A DNA stretch of 64,000 nucleotides, taken from NCBI GenBank assembly GCA_032164245.1, contig JAVMKO010000009.1, positions 78,253,212 to 78,317,211 on the forward strand. Direction: 5' to 3'. A program made the translations under genes and the position numbers. Below, piece after piece: positions 30,947 through 41,470 of the stretch (its first letter is position 1; every line of letters starts with the position of its first letter). The notes beneath the pieces are model-generated. The model saw only the letters and a program-made list of their open reading frames with translations, did not search any database and had not been told where the DNA came from. Source of the DNA: Sternotherus odoratus. Taxonomy: Eukaryota > Chordata > Testudines > Kinosternidae.

Positions 30947-33900
30947 GGCCTGTTTTGCTGGTTTCTTTAGATGCCTGAGTGTCATAAAAGGATCTCTTTA
31001 GTGTTACAAGGCAAATCTGAGACCTACCATGCCACCTTGTCTCTCTGCTGCCAGTAAAGAGAAAGCTGGCATATGCCATCACGCTAGGGAGGGGATACTG
31101 TACCTTCCTCCATAATTTTTTGCATTTCTTATAAACGACATGAATCTCAATTTTTTCCGCTGGTCTTTCATGTTTCGTGTTTCCCCAAAATTGAAAGGCG
31201 TTGATCCTGGTTAATTTTGTTTGCTGTTGTAGATTTAAACCTTAAATGGAAAAAAAGAAAGTTAGAAATGTTTAAGTACCACCTTTCCCATTTCAGATGT
31301 ACGATTTGCACGATAGCTCTGTATCCGAGTGAAAAATCAATAGACATTCCTTTAAAAAGAGAATGGCAATAATTTGTTACCATAGCAATCTTTTTCCCCA
31401 CTCTTTCCCACTATTACTTTACAGTAATACAAAGACTTAAATGTCAAGTGTTCCTTATGCTTGTGCTCCGTGACTATTACCAAGAATAAAGTGTCAGGTC
31501 AGGCTAAAAGTCCCCGCTGTTAACTCTTCATTTGCAAGCCTGTTCTGCCATGGCTACTCGAGGTAGGCTTGTTTCTTGTACCCCAGCTAATCAGGAAACC
31601 TGTCTGTAGGCCTGATTCTGCATCATTGAAGTCAATGGAAGTTATTCCTGTGTGAGCATGCTGTTAGCTACAGTGGTGTAAAGGGAACAGAAATTGTCTC
31701 TAGCACCTTGTGCTGGAGCGGGGCTTCCCCAACAGGCTAGATCAGGTATAGCTAGCTCATATGTCCCACACCCTTTGTAGCCCTGGTGTAGGAAATTGGG
31801 AGGAGAGGACATGGCTGGAGCTGTATCCCCAGCTGCTGGAAGGCCTTTTTGAGAGGATGGCTTTAGAGCAGCCTCATGGGTGCTCTAAACTCTGCCGGGG
31901 TAGAGCCACCTAAAGCTGGTCCCAGAATCAGGGAGCTGCAACCAGAAGAGACTGGATGCAATAGAAGAGATGTTGGAATCCTACAGGGTATTTATATAAA
32001 TATCCTACATCATGTAACTACTGTCACCTATTATTAAAGCAGAAAAGGAGGAAATTTGATTGGAAAACACACTCAAAATTCCCCTCTAAATCATTATTTT
32101 AATTAATCCTTCTGAGCTCCTTTGTTGTAGGTTTTTCCATTAAGCCTTTGTCTTATAGTTACCATTTCACATTAACAGTGGTGCCGATTTTATTAATGCA
32201 GCTAGGTTATTACATGATATTTCAAAAGACTCCATCTTAATTGCCAGCAATGGGAGAGTTTATATTCAAATACTCCACACCAGCAGTGTTTGGAAGCATT
32301 TAGTCCTATTTAGGGAAGTAGGTCGGACTCTATTATGGCATGCAGCAAATTTATTTTATAGCTGATGTTTTACTTTGTGAAGAAAGAAATGCTTTACGTT
32401 GTACAATATGTACTACTTGAAAGTCCGCTAACAGCAGCCACACACTGGTAGTTTTTACATTTAAAGAACTGCATTTTAATACCCGACGTAAACTCTTTGT
32501 GAATTAGGAAATTAATAATTTCCTTTGGAATTCAATTAACAATTGCTCATTGGGTATGAAATATACTCTGCCATCTAGCAACATCTCATCAGAGTATTCA
32601 GACATAGGAACAATGACCAAGGAGTCATTAGTCATTTCAGAACCATCACAGAAGGCATAGATAAAAGGCTGGTAGATGTTATTATCGGTGAAATATGATT
32701 TACTGTGCAGGATAGAAAATAGTCTATGGAGGTTGGATGACACGTGGAAGCATACAGAAGCTTGTATCTAGTCTTTGCTGGCCCACACCTCCAAAAGTCT
32801 GCTTCCATGTGATCCTGCAAAGAGCAACAGATTGACCTATATTTTAAAATTGGTAAAAAGACCTTTGAGGTTTATAAAAGGTTTCCCATGGTGACTGAGT
32901 TTATGGTGTTCGAATTTTTTTAAATTTTCAATTAAGTAAACTATGATGAGGGTTTAGATTCTCTGAGACTGAAGTATCTACAGGATGAATACAGCTTGGG
33001 AAGAAACACTGCCAACTATCTCACTATGAGGTCTGAACTCATAACCTGAAGGGACTACCTTCAGGAGAGAGAGGGCTTCCCTCTGTGCCTGTATCCATCA
33101 CTGTTGTTGCTGAGCCTCTTAAAAATTTAATGAATGCCTACACTCCACACCCATTCTGACCATGATTTCACAATTATTTTTCTAGTGCCAATTAGCGTAA
33201 ATTATGATGGTATTTTTGGGATGTGAAACCAAATTCATTGCCCTTTAGTTTCTAAACAGCCATCCGGTAGTGAGAGCTTTTAGTCTCTAGTAATGGGTTG
33301 GGTTGGCTTTTGAATCAGACAAGTGAAGGTGACAGAATCGCTATATTTTACTTCCAATCCCTGGAAAAGTCCAGCCTGCATTTTATCCCTTTATAATCTT
33401 ATAAGAATCTTTCATTTTTTAACCTAAGTGTCTGAGTTTTTACAGTGTCAGAAACTGCTATCTGATTTTTGATTATCCGTACATCTTTTCTATTGTCTGT
33501 TTAGTGAATAGGGAACTTACTAAACTGGAAATGAATTTATTCACAAAAGACCACAGAGTTAATATTTATGTAGGAACAGAGAGCTCTGAAAATGTCTCTG
33601 TAACTTAAACAAATGGGCAGACATTCATTATTGCAGGTTGAAAGCCGCCTTCTGATGCATACTAGGGGAAATCTCATTATTGGTCAGTTTTATAGGGTAC
33701 TGACAGGCTGTGAGCATCCAAATGATTGGAAGTGAAGCCGTTGATGTAAGTAAATGTGTCAGATTTAGTGGGGGACGTGATGGTAAATGTACACAAGATG
33801 AAATCTAAATCTCCATCCAGAGAGAAATTTAAAAAACAACCCAACCCTTTCTGCAAACAAGATGAAACAAATAAGCTAACACATTTCTTTCAGCACACAG

Positions 33901-34539
33901 CTTTCCTCACTTTGGATTCAGATAAAAAGTATTATTTTGACACTGTTACAGTAGGTCAGAACATTAGATTATACATAGACTAGAGTGTCGGGCCTCATCA
34001 CTTCCTCAAAAGATAACCTGTTGGAGAGAAGTTAGTCAACATCGATTGGAAATCCAAAATATCTTTTTTTTCAGCCTGGCAGTGCAGGATATAAATGTGA
34101 TAATTGCAGCTTCCCAAACTAGACATTTCCTCCATGCTAAAGGGGGAAAACAATAGCCTCCAGAAAACTGCAGGCATCCGTCATGGTGCTATACAATGAA
34201 AATGAGGTGGAAAGAACGTCCTGGCTTCTCTGCCAGATGGCTGTTCCGATGCTTTCATTGTAGGTCACCTTAAACCCTGCTCCAATCTTTTTCTGTCTCA
34301 TTAAAAAGTGCTGGGTTCAGGTATAAAAGGAATAGTGTCTACGATGAGGACATGGTCTGAATCAAGAAAGACAGTAGACTAGCCACCATGGAAGACTCTG
34401 TGACCTTGCAATGACCTCTGATGCAAGCCTGGGGAAGATACTAGTTAGCCTGTTCATTGCATTACCTATTGAAAAAAAAGTGACCTCTGTGGTTACCTAG
34501 TACAAGTAAAATAACGTCAGTGTAATATTATTATGTAGT
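30947..34539. other. Mostly repeat-poor AT-rich non-coding DNA
   Basis: Holds one short palindromic repeat at 31612-31680 (gcctgattctgcatcattga followed by 'agtcaatgga'). The stretch 32040-32560 is AT-rich, with many TAAT/ATTA words and no recognised repeat. I see no exon with a convincing splice context. Confidence 0.4.
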
Positions 34540-34700
34540 TTTTTCTTTTGTAATAGCACCGAGGGACCCCAGGCAAGGAGAATGGCCTCTTTTATACTAA
34601 GTTATACAAATAAATAACACAAAGACAGCCCCTGCTCCAGAGAGCTCCTAGTCTCAAAATGAGACAATACAAAGCTGGGGATTAAACACACAAGAGAAAG
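34540..34700. repeat. Possible MIR/CORE-SINE-type fragment
   Basis: 'aatagcaccgagggacccca' followed by 'agacagcccctgctccagag' and 'agctcctagtct' resembles an old dispersed amniote SINE tail. Recognition is by text similarity only. Confidence 0.35.
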
Positions 34701-36601
34701 AGGAGGTTAACAGTAGAGACAGGTTCACTTGCAGACGTTTCACTGGTTACATGGCACTGACCCTCAGCAAAGGAGATCTGCAGCATCAAAGAGCCTTTTA
34801 GTGTTGAAGGCATCTGGTATTCACCTCCAGAATCTGTCTGCTGGTTCCCAAGAGCATCCTTCATCAATATGTGTTTGAGGAGCTCCTCCAGTCTCAGTAG
34901 ATGCTGGGAGTGAGCTAACAGATGATATCTTTGGGCTATATTCATCCATAGTGGATATTTTGACATCATACAGTGCCCAGAGCTTAGTCTCTCAACTTGC
35001 TGTGTCTAACTGTTGGCTTGCCACAATGTTACAAGCCCAACAACACTCAGAGATATCTCCAGTAATAGAGCACAAGAGGGAAATATAGCTAGGGGTAACC
35101 CAATGGAACTAGCTCACAGACAGCACAGGCAAAGAGCATGGGGAACAGAACTGGGTGGAGTGGAAGATTTCCATGACCACGGGGAAAATGGTGTTTAAAT
35201 TTTCTGTGGAAAAGTTTGATTTTTTTTCAGCTACAATTTGTAAAGTGAAAAAGTTCCTCAGAAAACTGCAAATGTCGCTGTGATGCCTCTTGTGTGTTGC
35301 AATTTGGGTGTCTCATGGACTGGGCTTCCTAGTCAGACAACATCTCCCATGATGCATCAGCGTGTCCCCTTTTGGAGCAAGAACGTGGTGCATCATGGGA
35401 GTCCTTGGGCAGAGGGTATCAAAGGATATGAGTGGGTACCAAAGGATATGAGTGGGTCCTTCCAGCCTCGTGTCTCTTCCTCCTCCTCTCTGGATCCTCC
35501 TTTGTTTTATCCTCCATTTCCTCTTCTTTCCATTCCCCATGTTATGTACCATAGAAGGCGTTCGGAAACTGCTACAGTGATGAAGGTGCTATAAGATTCT
35601 GTATAAAGTACCCCAATTCCCAGCCTTTCCTTTCCTGTCTCTTCCTCACTTACCAGCACCACAGTTGGATTTGTAAGATGGTTGCTGTGTCACTAAAGCA
35701 AGTGTACTTTGTCCTGAAATACAGGCTGGCTGTGGGCAGAGCCCAACATTTTGTTTTCCTGTGAATGTTCATTTGAAGCAATCTTTGTGCACACAAATGC
35801 TCACGTACAGGAGAATAAAGAGAGTTCATTTGAAATTCCCTTTAGAATTTGTCAAATGTTAATGTATTTTTCCTCCTTTCACTTTTCATCTGGTTTTACA
35901 GGTATTTCCTCCCTTCCCTGTAACTTTTAGGGCTTCAGTCTTCCAAATGAAAGAGAGGTCTTAACCTAAATGTAGCCCAATGCATGTCATGTGTAGGTGG
36001 TAAGGAAGCAAACAGGTAAGTGAAAAAGATCGCTCATAGTATTCATTGACAGTGAAGTGAGAGACCGGTATTCAAATGGTTGATTTCATGTAATTAGGCA
36101 CCTGGGTGCACAACAACAAAAAAATTGGGAGGAGATAACAGTCACATTGCTTTAGCAGCCAGGGATTGTTGCACCACAGAAACTAACTGTGTTTTGCTGC
36201 ATGATGCTGAGAGCTAATCCTTTTCTAAAAGCGTGAAAGCCAAGGTTGGATGCTCTTCAGAATAGTCTGAGAAAGTGAGGGGGAAGCTGGGAGGACAGAC
36301 CAGCCAATGTAACAATAACGAGACAAAATCCAGCGTGCAGGAACAGTGCTTTGTTTGTGGCTAGAGAATTATGGCAAGGAACGTGTCTGTGCTGCATGAC
36401 TGACGATCGATATGAATTCCATTTCCTTACGGGCATATTGATCTTGCATACATACATCACACATTGTAATCTCCTTGCTGAAACTGGGAAATAAAACTAT
36501 AAAAACCAGGATGGTTGGATTGTGTAGAAGATAAAGAAAGGGAGATAGTAACAACAATGCACCATAGATCTTGGGGGAATGGAAAGAGAAGGTTGCCAGC
36601 A
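34701..36601. other. Non-coding DNA with an inverted motif pair at 35341
   Basis: Contains the inverted pair at 35341-35402 and a 21-22 bp direct duplication at 35419-35460 (aaaggatatgagtgggtacc twice). No gene recognised. Confidence 0.4.
35341..35402. promoter_or_regulatory. Inverted pair of CTCCCATGATGCA motifs
   Basis: catctcccatgatgcatcag (35341-35360) and the inverse of 'gtggtgcatcatgggagt' (35386-35402) form an imperfect inverted repeat with a 25 nt spacer. Each arm resembles the ZNF143/THAP11 site (ACTACAAYTCCCANNATGC). It could instead be the ends of a small DNA transposon. Confidence 0.3.
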
Positions 36602-36640
36602 GCTTAGCTTTTATGGCCAAATTGGCCATAAAAGCTAAGC
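36602..36640. repeat. Perfect 39 bp palindrome
   Basis: gcttagcttttatggccaa (36602-36620), single central a (36621), ttggccataaaagctaagc (36622-36640). Arms are exact inverse complements over 19 bp. Not part of any repeat recognised here. Confidence 0.97.
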
Positions 36641-37294
36641 GACTCATTGATTTGACACACAAACCCTGTAAAATATTTTGGTTTATCTCAGGGAAGCTTC
36701 CTTTTCATTAACTACAGAAAAACTGAATCACATAAGAAGTTTGAATTTAATGTATCCATCAAAGATTAACTGCACCCAAGAAATAAATGGCAAGGAATAT
36801 TGAGGTGCAGTAACTGTCTAGAGCTGTGAGGACTGCATTTACAAGAAAGAGCAGATAGCAAAAGGAACACCTGTGGGTGTTTTTATGAACTAGTAAAGAC
36901 AGGAGGTAGACTTTATATTTTGAAGACCTAAGATAAAATTCTTTGCTGGTGTAATTCTGTTGACTTCAGTGGAGAAACATCAGCAGAAAATCTGGCCACA
37001 AATGTATCCAACATGTCACCCCACAAGGCAAACATTGCCCCTCTGATCTTTTCTGGTTAGCTGGCACCGATTATATATTTCATATGGATGAATATAAGCA
37101 AGAGAATGTCTTGAGAAGACCTCTAGGACTGTTAATCTCTTTGGGAAAGGTAGCACATTACTTGGATTATGGAATTTAAAAAAAATATATTGTAAAGCTT
37201 TCTTTTCTGAGCCAAACAAATTACAAACAGGTTACAGCCAGAAAAATATAGACTATTGTAATATTTATTAACTGTGTGCAGGGTGGAGAAGGAA
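36641..37294. other. Non-coding DNA with one palindromic repeat
   Basis: A short palindromic unit is at 36930-36995 (ttctttgctggtgtaattct, 'tgacttcagtggag', 'gaaaatctggcc'). Nothing else recognised. Confidence 0.4.
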
Positions 37295-37505
37295 GGACAA
37301 TGCATTAGTTACAACACCAATCTAGGATCTGGGAGATCTGAGTTCAATTTCCTGTCTTGGGCAAAGCACTTAGCTTTTATATACTCAGCCCCCATCTGTA
37401 AAAAAAGGGGGTAATAGCACTGCCATACCTTCCGAGGTGTTGTGTGGATAAACACATTCAAGACTGTGGGACACTCAGAGATTGTGGTAATGGTGACCCT
37501 AAAAG
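37295..37505 (+). repeat. MIR SINE
   Basis: In order: 'tctgagttcaatttcctgtc' (B-box region), 'ttgggcaaagcacttagctt', 'cagcccccatctgtaaaaaa', 'gggggtaatagcactgcc', 'gaggtgttgtgtggataaac' and 'cactcagagattgtggtaat'. This is the MIR order from tRNA-like head to 3' tail. The copy is nearly full length. Confidence 0.8.
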
Positions 37506-38342
37506 TATACAAGGAGATTCAATGTTCTCTTATGTCAGGAATTCCCTGAGCACGTGAAGACTCAGGAAAGGGGGTGCCCAGATATTCATCTGTTTTTTTT
37601 AATGGCCTCGGCGTTGGGGTTCTCTCCCCTGGCTGTGTTAAGCAGCAACTTCTCCCGTATCAAATAAGCCCCTTCTGGGGTGAGTGTTTGAATGTGCGAG
37701 TTCTAAATCCTGACAAGTATTGATGGAAGAAAAAATAGCTCATTCTGATTGTTTGCTGAAAGCAAACACAAGTGGCGGGAGTCAGCCAAAGTGAATTCAT
37801 GTTTACCTTGGAGTAAATACATGGACTTTTTGTGTGTAGAAAATCGGATGGCCCAAGTTCTGATGTTGATTTGTGTTAACCTCAAGAGCTGCTGCAATTG
37901 GAAAGTTTCGTTTACACATGCTCAGGATTGTAGGGGAGACTCAAAAGCAATAGGGTTATGTTACCTATGCTGCCGCTGTTCTGTTTCGCGTAATGACGTT
38001 ATTTTATGTTTAGGATCAGAAAGTGCTCTCGCTCAGTGTTCGGCTTCACGTCACCGGCGGTCTGAGATTAATGGCAGCTGTGAACTGTTTGTCAAAATTC
38101 AGCTTCCATTTAGGCAGCAGAATAAGTGGTCAGATTGTCAAAATAATTCTACACATTGAGGGCTGCGGTCTTTTTAATTCTGGACTTTGATTAGGCCCTT
38201 AATGGAAGTGGAGCTCTTGAGAAAATCTGGTGATAATTTGTCTCTGAGCTGCTTTGAAAAACTGGTCCTTTGGTGCCTCCCCCAGACCTCATAAGAACAC
38301 TTTATAATTTCAGAACGAGACAGCCAGGAGCCTCAAACCTCC
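37506..38342. other. Repeat-free DNA, candidate conserved stretch
   Basis: A 136-codon frame at 37749-38159 has no recognised motif and atypical composition for a protein. The segment 37990-38160 is free of recognised repeats and could be conserved non-coding DNA. No gene call is made. Confidence 0.35.
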
Positions 38343-38350
38343 GTTTAATG

Positions 38351-38679
38351 CAGGGGTTCCCAAACTTGTTCCGTGGCTTGGCCAGGGTAAGCCCCTGGCT
38401 GGCCGGAAGATGTTTTGTTTACCCCAGTGGCCATAAGTTCAGACGCTCGCAGCTCCCACTGGCTGCGATTTGCCGTTTCTGGCCAATGGCAGCTGTAGGA
38501 AGCAGTGCAGGCCAGGCCAGGCCACCGCTTCCCACAGCTCCCATTGTCCAGGAATGGTGAACCGCGGCCATTGGGAGCTGCGAGCGGCCGAACCTACAGC
38601 CACTCAGGTAAACAAAACATCTTGTGGCCAGCCAGGGGCTTACCCTGGCCAAGCCATGGAACAAGTTTGGGAACCCCTG
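38351..38679. mobile_element. Palindromic hAT MITE, 329 bp
   Basis: Exact 8 bp duplication GTTTAATG at 38343-38350 and 38680-38687. Ends CAGGGGTTCCCAAACTTGTT and its inverse; the pairing continues inward through 'ggccagggtaagcccctggc' and 'gatgttttgttta', so most of the element is one long inverted repeat around about 38520. Open frames on both strands are mirror by-products. Confidence 0.9.
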
Positions 38680-38687
38680 GTTTAATG

Positions 38688-40255
38688 GCACAGTTGTGGT
38701 TTCTTTACCAGGCATTTGTAACAATGCTTTATTGGGCTGTTCCAAAATGTAGAGAGAAAAACAGTGTTATACAGAGGAGCAAACATGACCTCAGTGTTCC
38801 CTCAGGGCAGTTACCTGGAGAAGGGGAACAGTGGGAAGTATTACAATGCACTATTCTTTCACAGACTATTGTAGGAGTTACAATTATAATAGCATCAGCA
38901 TATAAATGAACCACCCCAAAACACCACTTATGATTCAACTTTCATTTTGCTGAGACCATAGTGAGAATGGGGAATGCCACAGATAGTAACACATTGTTGC
39001 ATCTCAATATTTTGTGTTCAGGCCCTGTTTAAATGATGATACTCCTTTTCTTTGTACTTCATTTTGACTCAATATTTATTCTCCTATCAATGTGCAAGGA
39101 ATTTACCCAAGTAGCTCTCAATTATGTCAATAGGTCAGTTGTACTTATATACATAAATTCTCTAGTGCATTCATAGGAGACCAGAGACTACTTAAAGGTC
39201 ACTCTTAGTATTATTTGGCTATGTGACATCTATGAAACCTTTATCTGTTTTACACTTAAAGCAGTTGATGATTTGGGATTTAATTATCCTCATACAGACC
39301 TCATTTTGTTTCCGTTAAATATTGTGTAATGTGATATTTTATTGATCTCAGTATAGAAACATTTGGAGTTTTTTGAGGGTGGAGTGGGAGAGAGTTTTGT
39401 AAGGCAGGGCTATTACAAAGTGATACAGATGGTAGGTGGTCTGCTTCATTTCATTTAATCAACTTTTTAAATATGCAGCCCAATCTGCTATTCATTGTAA
39501 GGTTTGATCTAGTACCTCATTGTGTGTAGGAATTTACCTTGCCAGTGGTTGATTATAAATGTGGCCTAGGACTGCTTTGGATTTTAGCCACATTAAAGCT
39601 ACACTTAGCAGACTTGTTAGTGTTCTCTACATTCAGGGCTAATCACTACTCTCACACAAATGTATGGGAATTAAAGTGATGTACTGGAACTTCTGAAAAT
39701 TTCAAACTTTTACATATTGCAGTCTCTGCACAATCTATTGCTTCATGAATAATGTACTTAGTATGAAAAGAATGGATTTGAAACATGATTGATTTTGCAA
39801 TGGATTTCTGAGCAGTGAAAGAATTGCTTGAAAAATGAAACAGCCAAGCATTTTCATAAAACATTATTTCATCTGCAATCGTAATTTCATTAAAGAAAGC
39901 CAATTTTGTTAAGCAATCTTCCTGCTTTTTGTGCTAGCTTTTCTGTGGTCGTCATTCACCTATTCTATTTTTACACAATAAATGGAAGGGTTTTGTTGAT
40001 TTCCCATTATATTAGTTATAATACATGTTGGTGCTCAAAAGAGATTGACTTCATACACGCTTCACCTGGAGGGGCAGCAGGCATCTGGTTTTCAACTGGA
40101 ACGTCCGGTTCAAAAGGGACCCTGGCAGCTCTGGTCATTTGAAAACTAATAACTTACTGGTCAATAATATCATGGTGAAATGTCTGAGGCAACTGTATAT
40201 GTAAAGTTATCAGTTCCCCCATATGATTAAAAAAAAATTATGGAGATATACCTGT
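38688..40255. other. AT-rich non-coding DNA, nothing recognised
   Basis: No recognised repeat or gene. Confidence 0.4.
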
Positions 40256-40486
40256 CTCATAGAACTGGAAGGACCTTGAAAGGTCATTGAATCCAGTCCC
40301 CTGCCTACACTAGCAGGACTAAGTACTGTCCCCTGACAGATTTTTTTGCCCCAGATCCCTAAACAGCCCCTTTAGGGATTGAACTCACAACCCTGGGTTT
40401 AGCAGGCCAATGCTGAAACCACTGAGCTATCCTTCCCTGCTTGATTGAGCTATCCTTCCCCGCCAATTGAGCTATCCCCTCCCGAT
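40256..40486 (-). mobile_element. Cry-type SINE, head region triplicated
   Basis: Minus-strand SINE. The CR1-like tail is at the left (ctcatagaactggaaggacc, 'aggtcattgaatccagtccc'). The head is at the right: 'gggattgaactcacaaccct' (B box), 'agcaggccaatgctgaaacc' and 'actgagctatcc' (A box). The A-box end is present three times with a 22-23 bp period (tgagctatcc at 40423, 40446 and 40468). Confidence 0.85.
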
Positions 40487-40799
40487 AGTAGCACATGTTG
40501 AAACCCACCTACCTAAAAGTTGTTCAGTAGGGCTATCCTAAACAAAGGAATGTGTGTTTACCTCTATTTACATATAAATAGTAAACAAGGCCCTCAAGAC
40601 AGCAAGGGGGGGAGAGGGCAGGAGACAGAAAGGCTTGCATTTTAGCAAACACAAGTAGGGGGAAGAAAGATGATGGAGTTGCCTTCATCACCAGACTCCA
40701 TGTTGCCTTCCTCACTGTTTGGATAAACTTTATTTCAGAAGAATCCTCTTCAAATGTTTACTGGACCGTAAAAGAAAGGGGCAGTAAACTCCCAGTTCT
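40487..40799. other. Non-coding DNA, nothing recognised
   Basis: No recognised repeat or gene; may contain the decayed left part of the following repeat. Confidence 0.4.
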
Positions 40800-41470
40800 C
40801 TTTTTCACCTCAGAAGACAAAGGCACTAGCACCTTTGATGTGGACAGGGTCAGTCACCATCTTGCTGGGAAATTGTGGCTAAGGAAGGCCATCTTAAACA
40901 AAGCCTTGAACCAAAACTTCCTAGATTTAAGATTTAGACTTTTAGATGCGTGTTTTTACTTTTATTCGCTGGTAACCATTTCTAATGTTATCTCTTTTAC
41001 ACAAATTCACTCCAATTCCTATCTTCTTTTGTTTTATTTTAAATCTAAACCAATCCAGTGCTGCATTTAAACTGAAATCTTTGGTCACTCCAGTTAAAGT
41101 AACAAACTGTTGAATATTGTCTGGTTAAAGGGGCAACCAATCTTAATATCTGAACTGTGCAGGAGAGGTCTGAACACTGCCTAACATATGTTTTTGGGAA
41201 AATCCAGGACTGGGAGTGTGTTGGCATCACCCTGCAAGTAGTAACCAAGGTGGAAGCCAGAGTGGGTCTTTAGACAGGTTGCTGGGGTCAGAGTTGCTGA
41301 ACCAGGGTTATTTAGCACACTGATGCTTAGGGTGTGATCTGTAGGCTGGTTGTGAGTGGTTCAGGTTGGGATCTACAGCAGCAAAGCATTGTGAAGCACC
41401 CAAGATAACAGGACAGGTGGTAACACAACCCCTCCCTGGTCTGCATTGAACCCCGGAGCACGGCAGTCAG
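40800..41470 (+). repeat. LTR-like interspersed repeat (copy 2, truncated)
   Basis: Aligns by eye with 18741-19946 from about 'tttttacttttattcgctgg' to 'cctccctggtctgcattgaa'. It carries a single 'actgtgcaggagaggtctg' where copy 1 has the 21 bp minisatellite. No coding. Confidence 0.55.

Noticed and set aside
37749..38159. 136-codon plus-strand frame as a possible gene
   Set aside because: No recognised domain, no promoter or splice evidence, Cys/Ser-rich chance-like composition. Kept only as a possible conserved block.
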